A stretch of 9,209 nt of DNA from positions 1 to 9,209 of the forward strand of contig JAITQR010000211.1 in the NCBI GenBank assembly GCA_031288815.1, written 5' to 3'. Under the pieces are notes generated by a model that did no database searches, had not been told where the DNA came from, and saw nothing but the letters and a program-made list of their open reading frames with translations. A program made the translations under genes and the position numbers. This DNA comes from Treponema sp. (lineage in GTDB: Bacteria > Spirochaetota > Spirochaetia > Treponematales > Breznakiellaceae). Of this stretch, positions 1 to 6,007 are shown one piece after another; the stretch's first letter is position 1; the number at the start of each line of letters is the position of its first letter.

Positions 1-205
1 GGTAGCATGGGACTTCGCTTTGTTAGGCAAGCTCATCCGCCCTGTTCTGCCTTATATACGGTTTCTGTTCGTCGGCCCGGGATTTTGCCTCCGGCTTCCT
101 TCAGATTCCACCTAACGATGGACACCCTTGCCTTTGGCTAACACTTCCTACTACCAAGCGTGTAGCGGACTTTCACCGCCAAGTTACTTCCCATGCCGGG
201 CGCAC
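1..205 (-). mobile_element. Group IIC-type intron, 5' portion (domain I), cut by window edge
   Basis: Read on the minus strand, the sequence starts GTGCGCCCGGCATGGG at 205, matching the group II 5' splice-site consensus GUGYG. It continues with blocks I recognise from domain I of group IIC introns such as the Oceanobacillus iheyensis intron: GTTAGCC (142-136), CAAGGGTGTCC (130-120), GGAATCTGAAGGAAGC (109-94), and TAACAAAGCGAAGTCC (25-10). These occur in the same order and roughly the same spacing as in that intron. The element is a self-splicing ribozyme and retroelement, normally carrying a reverse transcriptase/maturase in domain IV; that part would lie beyond the left edge and is not visible. 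The 5' exon is the tRNA-Asn terminator, so the intron is in the same sense as the tRNA and could be transcribed by read-through. Group II identity is quite sure; the IIC subclass rests on remembered similarity plus the insertion site. Confidence 0.88.
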
Positions 206-231
206 ATAAAAAAGCCGTCCTTCCGGACGGC
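206..231 (-). terminator. Rho-independent terminator of tRNA-Asn, interrupted downstream by the intron
   Basis: On the minus strand a perfect 7-bp stem GCCGTCC/GGACGGC (231-225 with 220-214) closes a GGAA tetraloop (224-221) and is followed by TTTTTT (213-208), then AT. The intron's first G follows immediately at 205. The stem begins five bases after the tRNA 3' end, so it is the transcript terminator of the tRNA and at the same time the 5' exon of the intron. Confidence 0.9.
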
Positions 232-236
232 CAAAA

Positions 237-309
237 CTCCCCCGCGCGGGTTCGAACCACGGACCCAGTGGTTAACAGCCACTTGCTCTGCCAGCTGAGC
301 TACAGGGGA
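237..309 (-). tRNA. tRNA-Asn, anticodon GTT
   Basis: A full 73-nt cloverleaf can be folded by eye on the minus strand. The acceptor stem is TCCCCTG (309-303) with CGGGGGA (244-238), including one G-T pair. The D stem is GCTC/GAGC, the anticodon stem AGTGG/CCACT with loop CTGTTAA, and the T stem CGTGG/CCGCG around the TTCGAAC loop. The anticodon GTT reads asparagine codons. The discriminator base is G, as is usual for tRNA-Asn. The terminal CCA is not encoded. The gene has its own promoter upstream and a terminator five bases downstream. I see no flanking direct repeat that would mark it as a phage-type attachment site; the only insertion is the intron behind its terminator. Confidence 0.97.
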
Positions 310-319
310 ATGTAACAAC

Positions 320-348
320 AATATATCAAGGGCCGAAAAAAGTGTCAA
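320..348 (-). promoter_or_regulatory. Sigma70-type promoter of tRNA-Asn
   Basis: On the minus strand TTGACA (348-343, perfect -35) is separated by exactly 17 bases from TATATT (325-320, five of six matches to TATAAT). The expected start point near 313 leaves a leader of only about four bases before the tRNA, as is common for tRNA genes. The -35 box begins 18 bases downstream of the stop codon of the preceding 96-residue gene. Confidence 0.85.
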
Positions 349-366
349 GCAGCCCTGTGACACGGA

Positions 367-657
367 TTACAGTACGATGAAACGCTTAACCTCCACCGGG
401 AAAACACCGAAAAGCCGGTCCAGGGAGGAGGACACGGTAAGACCGGCCCCGGAAAAGCGGTTGTATATCTCCACCACCAGGGCAAGTTCCCCGGGGTCTT
501 TGGAATACACCGCCGAAGCGTAGGCGGCCCGGAAGAACCCCTTCTCCGCCAGCTCCCTGGTAGAGAGGGCGCCGTAACGCTTCTTGGCCTGCCGGTCCAC
601 CACTGCGGCGGGGCCGTCGTAGCCGATGGTAAAAACAAAATCTTCCCGGGAAAGCAC
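367..657 (-). CDS. Conserved-looking hypothetical protein, 96 aa, GTG start
   Basis: I do not recognise this protein. It has 96 residues, no clear membrane span, no signal peptide, no cysteines and no metal-binding cluster. The N-terminal part (FVFTIGYDGPAAVVDR) looks like a small beta-rich region and the middle (about 30-70) is helical. Its reality is supported by context: it lies 15 bases downstream of the rubredoxin stop codon, a good Shine-Dalgarno AAGGAG (669-664) stands six bases before the GTG, and no promoter or terminator is seen between the two genes. It is therefore probably co-transcribed with rubredoxin and could work with it or simply share its expression. An overlapping frame (345-683) is slightly longer but has no ribosome binding site and a composition typical of a shadow frame. 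Confidence 0.75.
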   Translation of the reverse strand: MLSREDFVFTIGYDGPAAVVDRQAKKRYGALSTRELAEKGFFRAAYASAVYSKDPGELALVVEIYNRFSGAGLTVSSSLDRLFGVFPVEVKRFIVL

Positions 658-663
658 CCTGTT

Positions 664-669
664 CTCCTT
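664..669 (-). promoter_or_regulatory. Ribosome binding site fixing the GTG start of the 96-aa gene
   Basis: AAGGAG on the minus strand ends six bases before the GTG at 657-655. No ATG is available in this frame at the N-terminus, so this site decides the start. Confidence 0.75.
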
Positions 670-672
670 AAC

Positions 673-834
673 TTAATCGGCAAGGGAGAAGGAATCTTTC
701 CCCACCCCGCAGAGAGGGCAGGTCCAGCCGTCGGGAATGTCCTCGAAGGCGGTTCCGGGCTTTATGCCCCCGTCCGGGTCTCCCTTGGCGGGATCGTAAA
801 TATAGCCGCAGGCGGTGCATACGTACTTCTTCAT
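673..834 (-). CDS. rub: Rubredoxin
   Basis: This is a 53-residue one-iron electron carrier of the cytoplasm. It has the complete rubredoxin pattern: C6-x2-C9-G-Y-x-Y-D near the N-terminus, G-W-x-C39-P-x-C42-G-V-G-K-D-x-F near the C-terminus, and the intervening [12 protein letters not shown] segment. The four cysteines bind a single Fe(S-Cys)4 centre, and the length is normal for the family. In anaerobes rubredoxins commonly pass electrons to superoxide reductase, rubrerythrin or flavodiiron proteins in oxygen defence; no such partner is in this window, so the partner here is unknown. The start was set at the ATG at 834 because AAGGAG lies five bases upstream and because the family begins with MKKYVC; a start 13 codons further upstream would add a non-homologous tail. 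The gene has its own promoter and is followed after 15 bases by the 96-residue gene. Confidence 0.96.
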   Translation of the reverse strand: MKKYVCTACGYIYDPAKGDPDGGIKPGTAFEDIPDGWTCPLCGVGKDSFSLAD

Positions 835-839
835 AAATG

Positions 840-845
840 CTCCTT
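840..845 (-). promoter_or_regulatory. Ribosome binding site fixing the rubredoxin start
   Basis: AAGGAG on the minus strand, five bases before the ATG at 834-832. It selects the 53-residue rubredoxin over a 66-residue version that would begin upstream of this site at 873. Confidence 0.8.
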
Positions 846-871
846 GGTTTTTATCTTTTCTGATACAATAC

Positions 872-900
872 ACTATACTTTACCGGGCTTCAATGTGCAA
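872..900 (-). promoter_or_regulatory. Sigma70-type promoter of the rubredoxin unit
   Basis: On the minus strand TTGCAC (900-895) and TATAGT (877-872) are separated by exactly 17 bases. Transcription would start near 865 and give a leader of about 30 bases before the rubredoxin ATG. No obvious operator is seen within the promoter itself, but the palindrome cluster begins nine bases upstream of the -35 box. Confidence 0.75.
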
Positions 901-908
901 AGTTCAGC

Positions 909-963
909 GGGCCGCGGCCCGGGATCCCGGTTTCAGGGCCGGCCCGGACTGCCGGCTGGCCGG
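909..963. repeat. Cluster of GC-rich perfect palindromes in the divergent intergenic region
   Basis: Three perfect palindromes follow closely: GGGCCGCGGCCC (909-920), CCGGGATCCCGG (919-930, overlapping the first by two bases) and GGGCCGGCCC (936-945). A further 6-bp inverted repeat pairs CCGGCC (939-944) with GGCCGG (958-963). The block is much richer in GC than the AT-rich promoters on either side. It lies between the -35 box of the rubredoxin promoter and the importer operon promoter. It could be a protein-binding region, a REP-like repeat or an RNA structure; I cannot tell which from one copy. Confidence 0.6.
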
Positions 964-1034
964 GAAGCAAAGGGGATCACATTATGGAAGCTTCCGAACA
1001 GCTCTGTTTGCCGTCATTTTTTGCTTGACCTGAC

Positions 1035-1064
1035 TTGACACCTTCTCATTTACCCGTGAATATT
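1035..1064 (+). promoter_or_regulatory. Probable sigma70-type promoter of the ABC importer operon
   Basis: TTGACA (1035-1040) is a perfect -35 box; AATATT (1059-1064) follows after 18 bases and matches TATAAT at four of six positions. Transcription would start near 1071 and give a leader of about 80 bases that contains the inverted repeat at 1089-1119. A second TTGAC (1025-1029) lies just upstream, and the -10 assignment is less certain than the -35. Confidence 0.6.
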
Positions 1065-1088
1065 TTGACTAAGAAGACTTTACGGAGG

Positions 1089-1119
1089 GTGTTTTCAAAG
1101 CGGTGGATTTTGAAAACAC
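1089..1119 (+). promoter_or_regulatory. Perfect 11-bp inverted repeat in the leader of the importer operon
   Basis: GTGTTTTCAAA (1089-1099) and TTTGAAAACAC (1109-1119) are perfect inverted repeats separated by nine bases. They lie downstream of the predicted start point and end 30 bases before the ATG of the binding-protein gene. As RNA this is an 11-bp hairpin without a following T-run, so it is not a standard terminator. As DNA the arms are centred 20 bp apart, about two helical turns, which suits a dimeric or tetrameric repressor. I do not recognise it as a known box. Confidence 0.6.
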
Positions 1120-1149
1120 GTCGAAATTTACTCATAATGAGGAGGATCT

Positions 1150-2220
1150 ATGGGTAACATGAGGAACCGGTTGCGGGTTATTGCCGTCCTGGCGCTTGTC
1201 CTGGCGCTGGGGAACCCGATCTTTGCGGGAGGGGGCAAACAGGCCTCGCCGGCTTCGCCGTCAAGCGGGGCGGCGGATGTTTCAGGGAAACTGGTGATCT
1301 ACACTTCCATCTACGAGGATGTCATCGAAGCCCTGGATAAGGCCCTGGAGAAAAAATTCCCCAAGGCGGACATTGAATTTTTCTATGGCGGAACCGGGGC
1401 GCTGCAGGCAAAAATCGCCGCGGAGATTGACGCGGGGAAACTCGGCTGCGACCTTCTCCTGGTCGCCGAACCTTCCTACTCGCTGGAACTCAAAGAAAAG
1501 GGCATGCTCCACCCCTACGTCACTTCCCTGGCGAGCCGCCTTGCCTTTGACTACGACAAGGAAGGGTACTGGTACCCGGTGCGGATCTGCAACATGGTGC
1601 TGGCGTACAACCCGGAAAAAGTGGCCAAGAACAGCATCCCCAATTCCCTGCGGGACTTTGCCTTCGATTCCAGCGTCAAGGGCCTTATCTCCATGGGGAA
1701 CCCCCTCACTTCGGGAACCACCATGGCGGCGGTTACCGCTTTGCGGGACAAGTACGGATACGAGTACTTCCAGGCCCTGGGCAACCAGGGGGTAAAGGTC
1801 GAATCGGGCTCGGTGGCTTTGACCAAACTCCAAACCGGCGAGTGTAAGGTAATCATGATCCTGGAAGAGTCCATCCTGAAAGTCCGGGAAGAGGACGATT
1901 CCAAACTGGAGGTTATCTACCCCACCGACGGTACCATTATCATCCCCTCAACCGTTATGAGCATTGCCGAAAAGTGGAGCGCCAACAAGAACACCAAGCT
2001 TGCCGAAGCGCTTACCGACTGGCTCCTCTCCGACGAGGGCCAGGAGAATATCGTCAAAGGCTGGATGCATTCCCCGGTTAAGGATTTCCCCACACTGCCC
2101 TACGACGGCATTCCCACCACCCGGATTATGGCAAACCAGATCCCGGTAAACTGGGAAAACGTATACCGCCAGAGGGAAGAGATCAGGACCAGGTTTGAGG
2201 AATATGTAACCAAGAAATAA
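1150..2220 (+). CDS. ABC importer substrate-binding protein (family 1, FbpA/AfuA-like)
   Basis: A 356-residue periplasmic binding protein that would capture the substrate and deliver it to the permease encoded next. Residues 1-26 form a signal peptide: basic start (R5, R7, R9), hydrophobic core 10-20, and a likely signal peptidase I site after IFA26, leaving mature GGGKQ. There is no cysteine at the cleavage site, so it is not a classical lipoprotein. A low-complexity A/S/P linker (31-45) leads into the mature fold beginning KLVIYTSIYED (47-57). The YGGTGALQAKIAAE segment (79-92) and the GCDLLL strand (99-104) fit the type II binding-protein fold of ferric iron or sugar-phosphate systems. The adjacent C-terminal tyrosines that hold iron in FbpA are not evident, so iron is unproven. 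AGGAGG (1140-1145) precedes the ATG by four bases. A second Met (codon 4) is possible but too far from that site. Confidence 0.9.
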   Translation: MGNMRNRLRVIAVLALVLALGNPIFAGGGKQASPASPSSGAADVSGKLVIYTSIYEDVIEALDKALEKKFPKADIEFFYGGTGALQAKIAAEIDAGKLGCDLLLVAEPSYSLELKEKGMLHPYVTSLASRLAFDYDKEGYWYPVRICNMVLAYNPEKVAKNSIPNSLRDFAFDSSVKGLISMGNPLTSGTTMAAVTALRDKYGYEYFQALGNQGVKVESGSVALTKLQTGECKVIMILEESILKVREEDDSKLEVIYPTDGTIIIPSTVMSIAEKWSANKNTKLAEALTDWLLSDEGQENIVKGWMHSPVKDFPTLPYDGIPTTRIMANQIPVNWENVYRQREEIRTRFEEYVTKK

Positions 2221-2227
2221 GGGATCT

Positions 2228-2269
2228 TCTAAACCCCGCCGGGGGTTTAGAGACCCGGGGAAAACCCGG
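2228..2269 (+). promoter_or_regulatory. Tandem intercistronic hairpins between binding-protein and permease genes
   Basis: A perfect 10-bp stem TCTAAACCCC (2228-2237) with GGGGTTTAGA (2242-2251) closes a GCCG loop, starting seven bases after the binding-protein stop codon. A smaller stem CCGGG (2255-2259) with CCCGG (2265-2269) closes a GAAAA loop. Neither is followed by a T-run, so complete termination is unlikely. Such structures often protect the 3' end of the upstream message and so raise binding protein over permease; that role here is inference. Confidence 0.65.
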
Positions 2270-2308
2270 TGAAAAACAGCCGAAAACGGGAGAGGGCAGA
2301 GGAGAAAG

Positions 2309-4012
2309 ATGTCCGGCAACGCGCTTATACTGAAACAGCAGCCAAGGTTCTATTTTGACATTAAATGGGTGGTAATCGGCGGGATTGCGCTGTTTATGCT
2401 GGTTTTCCAGGTTTTTCCGCTGCTGTACCTGATCTTCAGGGCATTGTTCTCCACCGGCGGCCTTTCCCTGGACGCGTTTAAACGGGTCTATTCTTACCCC
2501 TTGAACTGGGACGCCCTTAAAAATACGGTGATCAGCGCGGGGTTCTCCATGATTTTCGGGGTTCTGATCGCCTTTCCCCTGGCCTGGCTGGTGGGGAGGA
2601 CCAATCTTTACGGCAAGAAGTTCTTCCGTACCCTCTTCGTGATGACCTATATGGTTCCCCCCTATGTAGGGGCCATGGCATGGCTCAGGCTTCTTAACCC
2701 CACCGTGGGAAACCTCAACATGGTCCTTATGGGGCTGTTCCGCCTGGGCAAGGCTCCCTTTGATATCTACACCCTGGGGGGCCTTATCTGGGTGCTCACC
2801 ACCTTTTACTACCCCTACGCGTTTATCACCATTTCCCGAGCAATGGAAAAAATGGACCCCTCCCTGGAAGAAGCCTCCCGTATTTCAGGGGCCTCTCCAA
2901 TCAAAACCTTGCTGACCATTACCATGCCCATGATGGCGCCCAGCATAGTCGCCGCCGCCCTGCTGGTCTTTGTGTCCGCCGCTTCCTGTTACGGTATCCC
3001 CTCGATTATCGGGGCTCCGGGCCAGGTCCATACGGTAACAACCCGGATCATCGACTTCGTGTACATCGGCTCCCAGGAAGGCCTGACCGACGCCACCACC
3101 CTCGCGGTGTTTCTTATGGTAATCGCGAACCTGGTGCTCTATATTTCCACCTTTGTGGTAGGAAAAAAACAGTACATCACCGTTTCGGGCAAATCGGTAA
3201 AACCCAACATCGTCGATCTTGGCCGGTGGCGGCTTCCCATTACCTTCGGCGTTTGTGTCTTTGCTTTTATCATCGTAATTCTGCCCTTCCTTACCGTGGC
3301 GGCGACTTCGCTCATGGTAAACCTGGGCAATCCCATCGGCCCCGGCAATATCACGTTCCGCTACTGGGAACGGATCTTTACCCGGAAAGCCATCCTTTCC
3401 TCCGCGTGGAACAGCCTGGTTTCCGCTTCCGCCGCGGCGAGCTTCGGGATAATTGTTTCCTGCGTTATGGCCTACCTTCTTATGCGTACCAATACCAAAG
3501 GCCGGCGCATCCCCGATTTTCTTATCACCGTGGGAAGCGGCACGCCCAGCGTGGTTATCGCCCTTGCCCTTATCATGACCATGTCCGGCCGTTTCGGGAT
3601 CAATATTTACAATACCTTAACTATCATGATCATCGCCTACATGATCAAATACCTGCTTATGGGTATGCGGACGGTGGTATCCGCCATGAGCCAGATCCAT
3701 CCCTCGCTGGAAGAGGCGTCCCAAATTTCGGGAGCCGGCTGGATTAAAGTTTTCAAGGATATCACGATCCCCCTTATCGGGCCTTCGGTGGTGGCGGGCT
3801 GGTTCCTCATCTTTATGCCTTCGTTCTACGAGCTGACCATGTCCATCCTGCTCTATTCAACCAATACCAAGACCCTGGGTTACGAACTCTTTACCTACCA
3901 GACCTACCACAGCCAGCATACCGCGTCGGCCCTGGCTACGGCGATTCTGTTTATGGTTATCGGGGTGAACTGGCTGCTCAACAAACTAACGGGAGGGGAC
4001 TTCTCTATCTAG
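2309..4012 (+). CDS. ABC importer permease, double-length fused form (SfuB/FbpB/ThiP type)
   Basis: A 567-residue inner-membrane protein forming the whole translocation channel in one chain. It contains two homologous halves of about six membrane spans each. Clear hydrophobic segments lie near residues 20-44, 70-92, 107-125, 155-175, 205-230 and 262-285 in the first half, and near 311-335, 366-392, 405-425, 435-450, 485-510 and 545-562 in the second. Each half carries the cytoplasmic EAA loop that docks on the ATPase: EEASRISGA at 187-195 and EEASQISGA at 468-476, with matching downstream prolines. Fused permeases of this kind are typical for ferric iron, thiamine and sugar-phosphate importers. 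The ATG has GAGGAG (2299-2304) four bases upstream. The stop codon overlaps the ribosome binding site of the ATPase gene, which suggests coupled translation. Confidence 0.93.
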   Translation: MSGNALILKQQPRFYFDIKWVVIGGIALFMLVFQVFPLLYLIFRALFSTGGLSLDAFKRVYSYPLNWDALKNTVISAGFSMIFGVLIAFPLAWLVGRTNLYGKKFFRTLFVMTYMVPPYVGAMAWLRLLNPTVGNLNMVLMGLFRLGKAPFDIYTLGGLIWVLTTFYYPYAFITISRAMEKMDPSLEEASRISGASPIKTLLTITMPMMAPSIVAAALLVFVSAASCYGIPSIIGAPGQVHTVTTRIIDFVYIGSQEGLTDATTLAVFLMVIANLVLYISTFVVGKKQYITVSGKSVKPNIVDLGRWRLPITFGVCVFAFIIVILPFLTVAATSLMVNLGNPIGPGNITFRYWERIFTRKAILSSAWNSLVSASAAASFGIIVSCVMAYLLMRTNTKGRRIPDFLITVGSGTPSVVIALALIMTMSGRFGINIYNTLTIMIIAYMIKYLLMGMRTVVSAMSQIHPSLEEASQISGAGWIKVFKDITIPLIGPSVVAGWFLIFMPSFYELTMSILLYSTNTKTLGYELFTYQTYHSQHTASALATAILFMVIGVNWLLNKLTGGDFSI

Positions 4013-4020
4013 GAGGATTC

Positions 4021-5136
4021 ATGTCTGTCATTACTATTGATAAAATAACCCGGCGTTTCAGCGACGGCTATCTCCTGCTTGATGAATTCTCCGATGTCTT
4101 TAACGACAAGGAATTTGTCACCCTGTTGGGGCCTTCGGGCTGCGGGAAAACAACCATGCTCAGAATGATTGCCGGTTTTGAAAAACCAAGTACCGGAGAG
4201 ATACGCATCGACGAAACGGTTGTCAACTCGGACAAGATTTTTGTTCCCCCGGAGAAGCGGAACATCGGCATGGTGTTCCAGTCCTACGCGGTCTGGCCGC
4301 ACATGACGGTTTTTGAGAACATCGCCTACCCCTTAAAAATCGTCCGGATGCCCAAGGCAAAGATCAGGGAAAAGGTTGAATGGATTTTGGGGAAAGTCCA
4401 TTTAAGCCAATACGCGGACCGCGTTCCCTCCCAGTTGTCCGGCGGACAGCAGCAACGGGTGGCCCTGGGCAGGGCGCTGGTAGCGGAGCCGCGGGTTCTG
4501 CTGCTGGACGAGCCCCTTTCAAACCTGGACGCCAAACTGCGGGAGAGCATGCGTTTTGAAATAAAAGAGATCCAGCGGGAACTGGGGATCACGGTAGTAT
4601 ACGTAACCCACGACCAAACCGAAGCCATGGCCATGTCGGACAGGATCTTTGTTATTTACAGGGGGATCGTCCAGCAGGTGGGAGGCCCTACCGAGATATA
4701 CCGGCGGCCGGTGAACCAGTTTGTGGCCGATTTTGTGGGAAAGGTCAATTTTCTTCCGGGGGAGGCAAAGGAGGGCCGTATAGAACTCAGCGGCATGGGC
4801 CAGTCCATCCCCTACCAGGGCCCCCTGGACGGCAAAGTTATTGTCGCCGTCCGTCCGGAAAACATCGGCATAGTTTCCCCGAAAGGCGGGACCGGTGTCC
4901 CTGTTTCCGGCGAAACCCGCCCCGGGGAAAGCCGCCTTGAGGGGAGATTGATGAGCCAGTTCTACCTGGGCGACGTAAACGACTGCCGGGTGGATATAAA
5001 CGGGAAAACCGTCCGGGTAATTGCCGACAGTTTCAGTTACGACGATCTGAGGGAGGGCCGGAATGTTTCCCTCTCCTTAAGGGAATTTATCGTATACCAG
5101 GATGACGGAAGCGGCGGAGCCGGAATTGTAACATAA
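4021..5136 (+). CDS. ABC importer ATP-binding protein (FbpC/PotA/UgpC family)
   Basis: A 371-residue cytoplasmic ATPase that powers the importer. All motifs are present: Walker A GPSGCGKTT (37-45), Q-loop Gln87 in VFQSYAVWPH, signature LSGGQQQR (139-146), Walker B RVLLLDEP (158-165), D-loop SNLD (167-170) and switch His197 in VTHDQTEAM. The QSYAVWPH Q-loop and the SNLDAKLR segment are typical of the carbohydrate/polyamine/iron importer family (CUT1 and FbpC-like). A C-terminal regulatory TOBE-type domain follows from about residue 240, including VAVRPENIGI; a Gly/Pro-rich stretch (about 291-307) interrupts it. The length is normal for the family. AGGAGG (4011-4016) overlaps the permease stop codon and stands four bases before the ATG. 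It should dimerise and bind the two EAA loops of the fused permease. Confidence 0.96.
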   Translation: MSVITIDKITRRFSDGYLLLDEFSDVFNDKEFVTLLGPSGCGKTTMLRMIAGFEKPSTGEIRIDETVVNSDKIFVPPEKRNIGMVFQSYAVWPHMTVFENIAYPLKIVRMPKAKIREKVEWILGKVHLSQYADRVPSQLSGGQQQRVALGRALVAEPRVLLLDEPLSNLDAKLRESMRFEIKEIQRELGITVVYVTHDQTEAMAMSDRIFVIYRGIVQQVGGPTEIYRRPVNQFVADFVGKVNFLPGEAKEGRIELSGMGQSIPYQGPLDGKVIVAVRPENIGIVSPKGGTGVPVSGETRPGESRLEGRLMSQFYLGDVNDCRVDINGKTVRVIADSFSYDDLREGRNVSLSLREFIVYQDDGSGGAGIVT

Positions 5137-5154
5137 GGTTCGCGGGAGGAATGT

Positions 5155-5994
5155 ATGCTGCCTAAGGTTGATTTTTTTGGGACTCCGGTTACCCGGCTTA
5201 TCATTGGGGATAATTCCATGGAGGGGCTTTCCTATATCCCTAAAATGTACCTCAGTTCGGAATTGGTGGATTACTGGACCGCCGATAGGTGCGTCCAGGC
5301 CCTCTTTGAGGCGGAAAGCTGCGGCATAAACACCTATATGGCGGTGGCGGACCCTTTCCTGCTCCGGGTGATCCGGCAGTACAAAAACGAGGGGGGCAAG
5401 ATGCACATCATGTTCCAGACCTATCCGCCCATAGACCTGGACGTGAGCGTCGTGCAAATGGGGAAGCTTGGGCCCCTGGCGGTCTACCACCAGGGGACTA
5501 CGGCGGACATCTGGCTGGAAGAGGGCAAAGAAGAATTTTTAAAAGAGCGGATCAGGCGGCTGAAAGGTATGGGCATACCCACCGGACTGGCGACCCATGT
5601 GCCCGGGATTTTGAAGCGGGCGGAGGAGGAAAACTGGGGCCTGGACTTCTACATGGTCTGCCTCCAGAATTCCCGGAAATACGAAAAAGAAGAGAGCACC
5701 TTCCTTACAGGGAAGGAAAAAACCATCGTCTTCCGCCTGGAGGATCGCTGGGACATGTTCCCGGTGATCCGGCAGGTCGGGAAACCCTGCATCGTATTCA
5801 AGATCTTCGCGGGGGGCCAGCTGTTCTACGGCCACAGCGAGGAAGAGATCCCCGGCCTGGTGGAGAAATCCATGCGGGAAGTCTACGGCAACATCAAACC
5901 CAACGACATTGTTCTCATCGGGGCCTTCCAGAAGTACAAGAACCAGATCCGGGAGGATACGGAGATCTGCGCCCGGGTTTTGGGGACAGCCTAA
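5155..5994 (+). CDS. Uncharacterised TIM-barrel-like protein, distant aldo/keto-reductase appearance
   Basis: A 279-residue soluble protein with no signal peptide, so probably cytoplasmic. It begins with a beta strand and turn TRLIIGDNSMEG (13-24), and alternating strands and helices run through the chain, as in a TIM barrel. Several segments recall aldo/keto reductases: the AESCGINTY region (53-61), YHQGTTADIW (111-120) in the place of the usual catalytic His strand, GMGIPTGLATH (138-148), and a late IVFKIFAGGQLF (213-224). The usual Asp-Tyr-Lys of the reductase tetrad is not apparent; His112 and His148 are possible active-site residues. The gene lies 18 bases after the ATPase gene with GGAGGA (5145-5150) before its ATG, making it the last gene of the importer operon. 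This suggests that it acts on the imported compound or a product of it, but I cannot name a reaction. Confidence 0.7.
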   Translation: MLPKVDFFGTPVTRLIIGDNSMEGLSYIPKMYLSSELVDYWTADRCVQALFEAESCGINTYMAVADPFLLRVIRQYKNEGGKMHIMFQTYPPIDLDVSVVQMGKLGPLAVYHQGTTADIWLEEGKEEFLKERIRRLKGMGIPTGLATHVPGILKRAEEENWGLDFYMVCLQNSRKYEKEESTFLTGKEKTIVFRLEDRWDMFPVIRQVGKPCIVFKIFAGGQLFYGHSEEEIPGLVEKSMREVYGNIKPNDIVLIGAFQKYKNQIREDTEICARVLGTA

Positions 5995-6007
5995 GCGCGC
6001 GGAAGGC

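Noticed and set aside
206..309. tRNA-Asn as a phage or island attachment site
   Set aside because: No integrase and no repeated tRNA 3' end are visible; the adjacent insertion is a group II intron with its own 5' consensus at 205.
815..1038. Short plus-strand frames of 72 and 64 codons in the divergent intergenic region
   Set aside because: No ribosome binding site, and they cross the promoters and palindromes; no recognisable protein.
1065..1149. A metabolite riboswitch (TPP, cobalamin or similar) in the importer leader
   Set aside because: The leader of about 80 bases holds only one simple hairpin and none of the conserved riboswitch cores that I know, such as the TPP CTGAGA element.
1282..1833. 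A 183-codon open frame on the minus strand
   Set aside because: Antisense to the binding-protein gene, whose signal peptide, fold and ribosome binding site are clear.
2228..2251. Rho-independent terminator after the binding-protein gene
   Set aside because: The stem is strong but is followed by GACCCGGGG, not a T-run, and the permease and ATPase genes downstream have no visible promoter of their own.
3226..3747. A 173-codon plus-strand frame inside the permease gene
   Set aside because: Overlaps the second half of the permease, including its EAA loop; the composition is that of a shifted frame.
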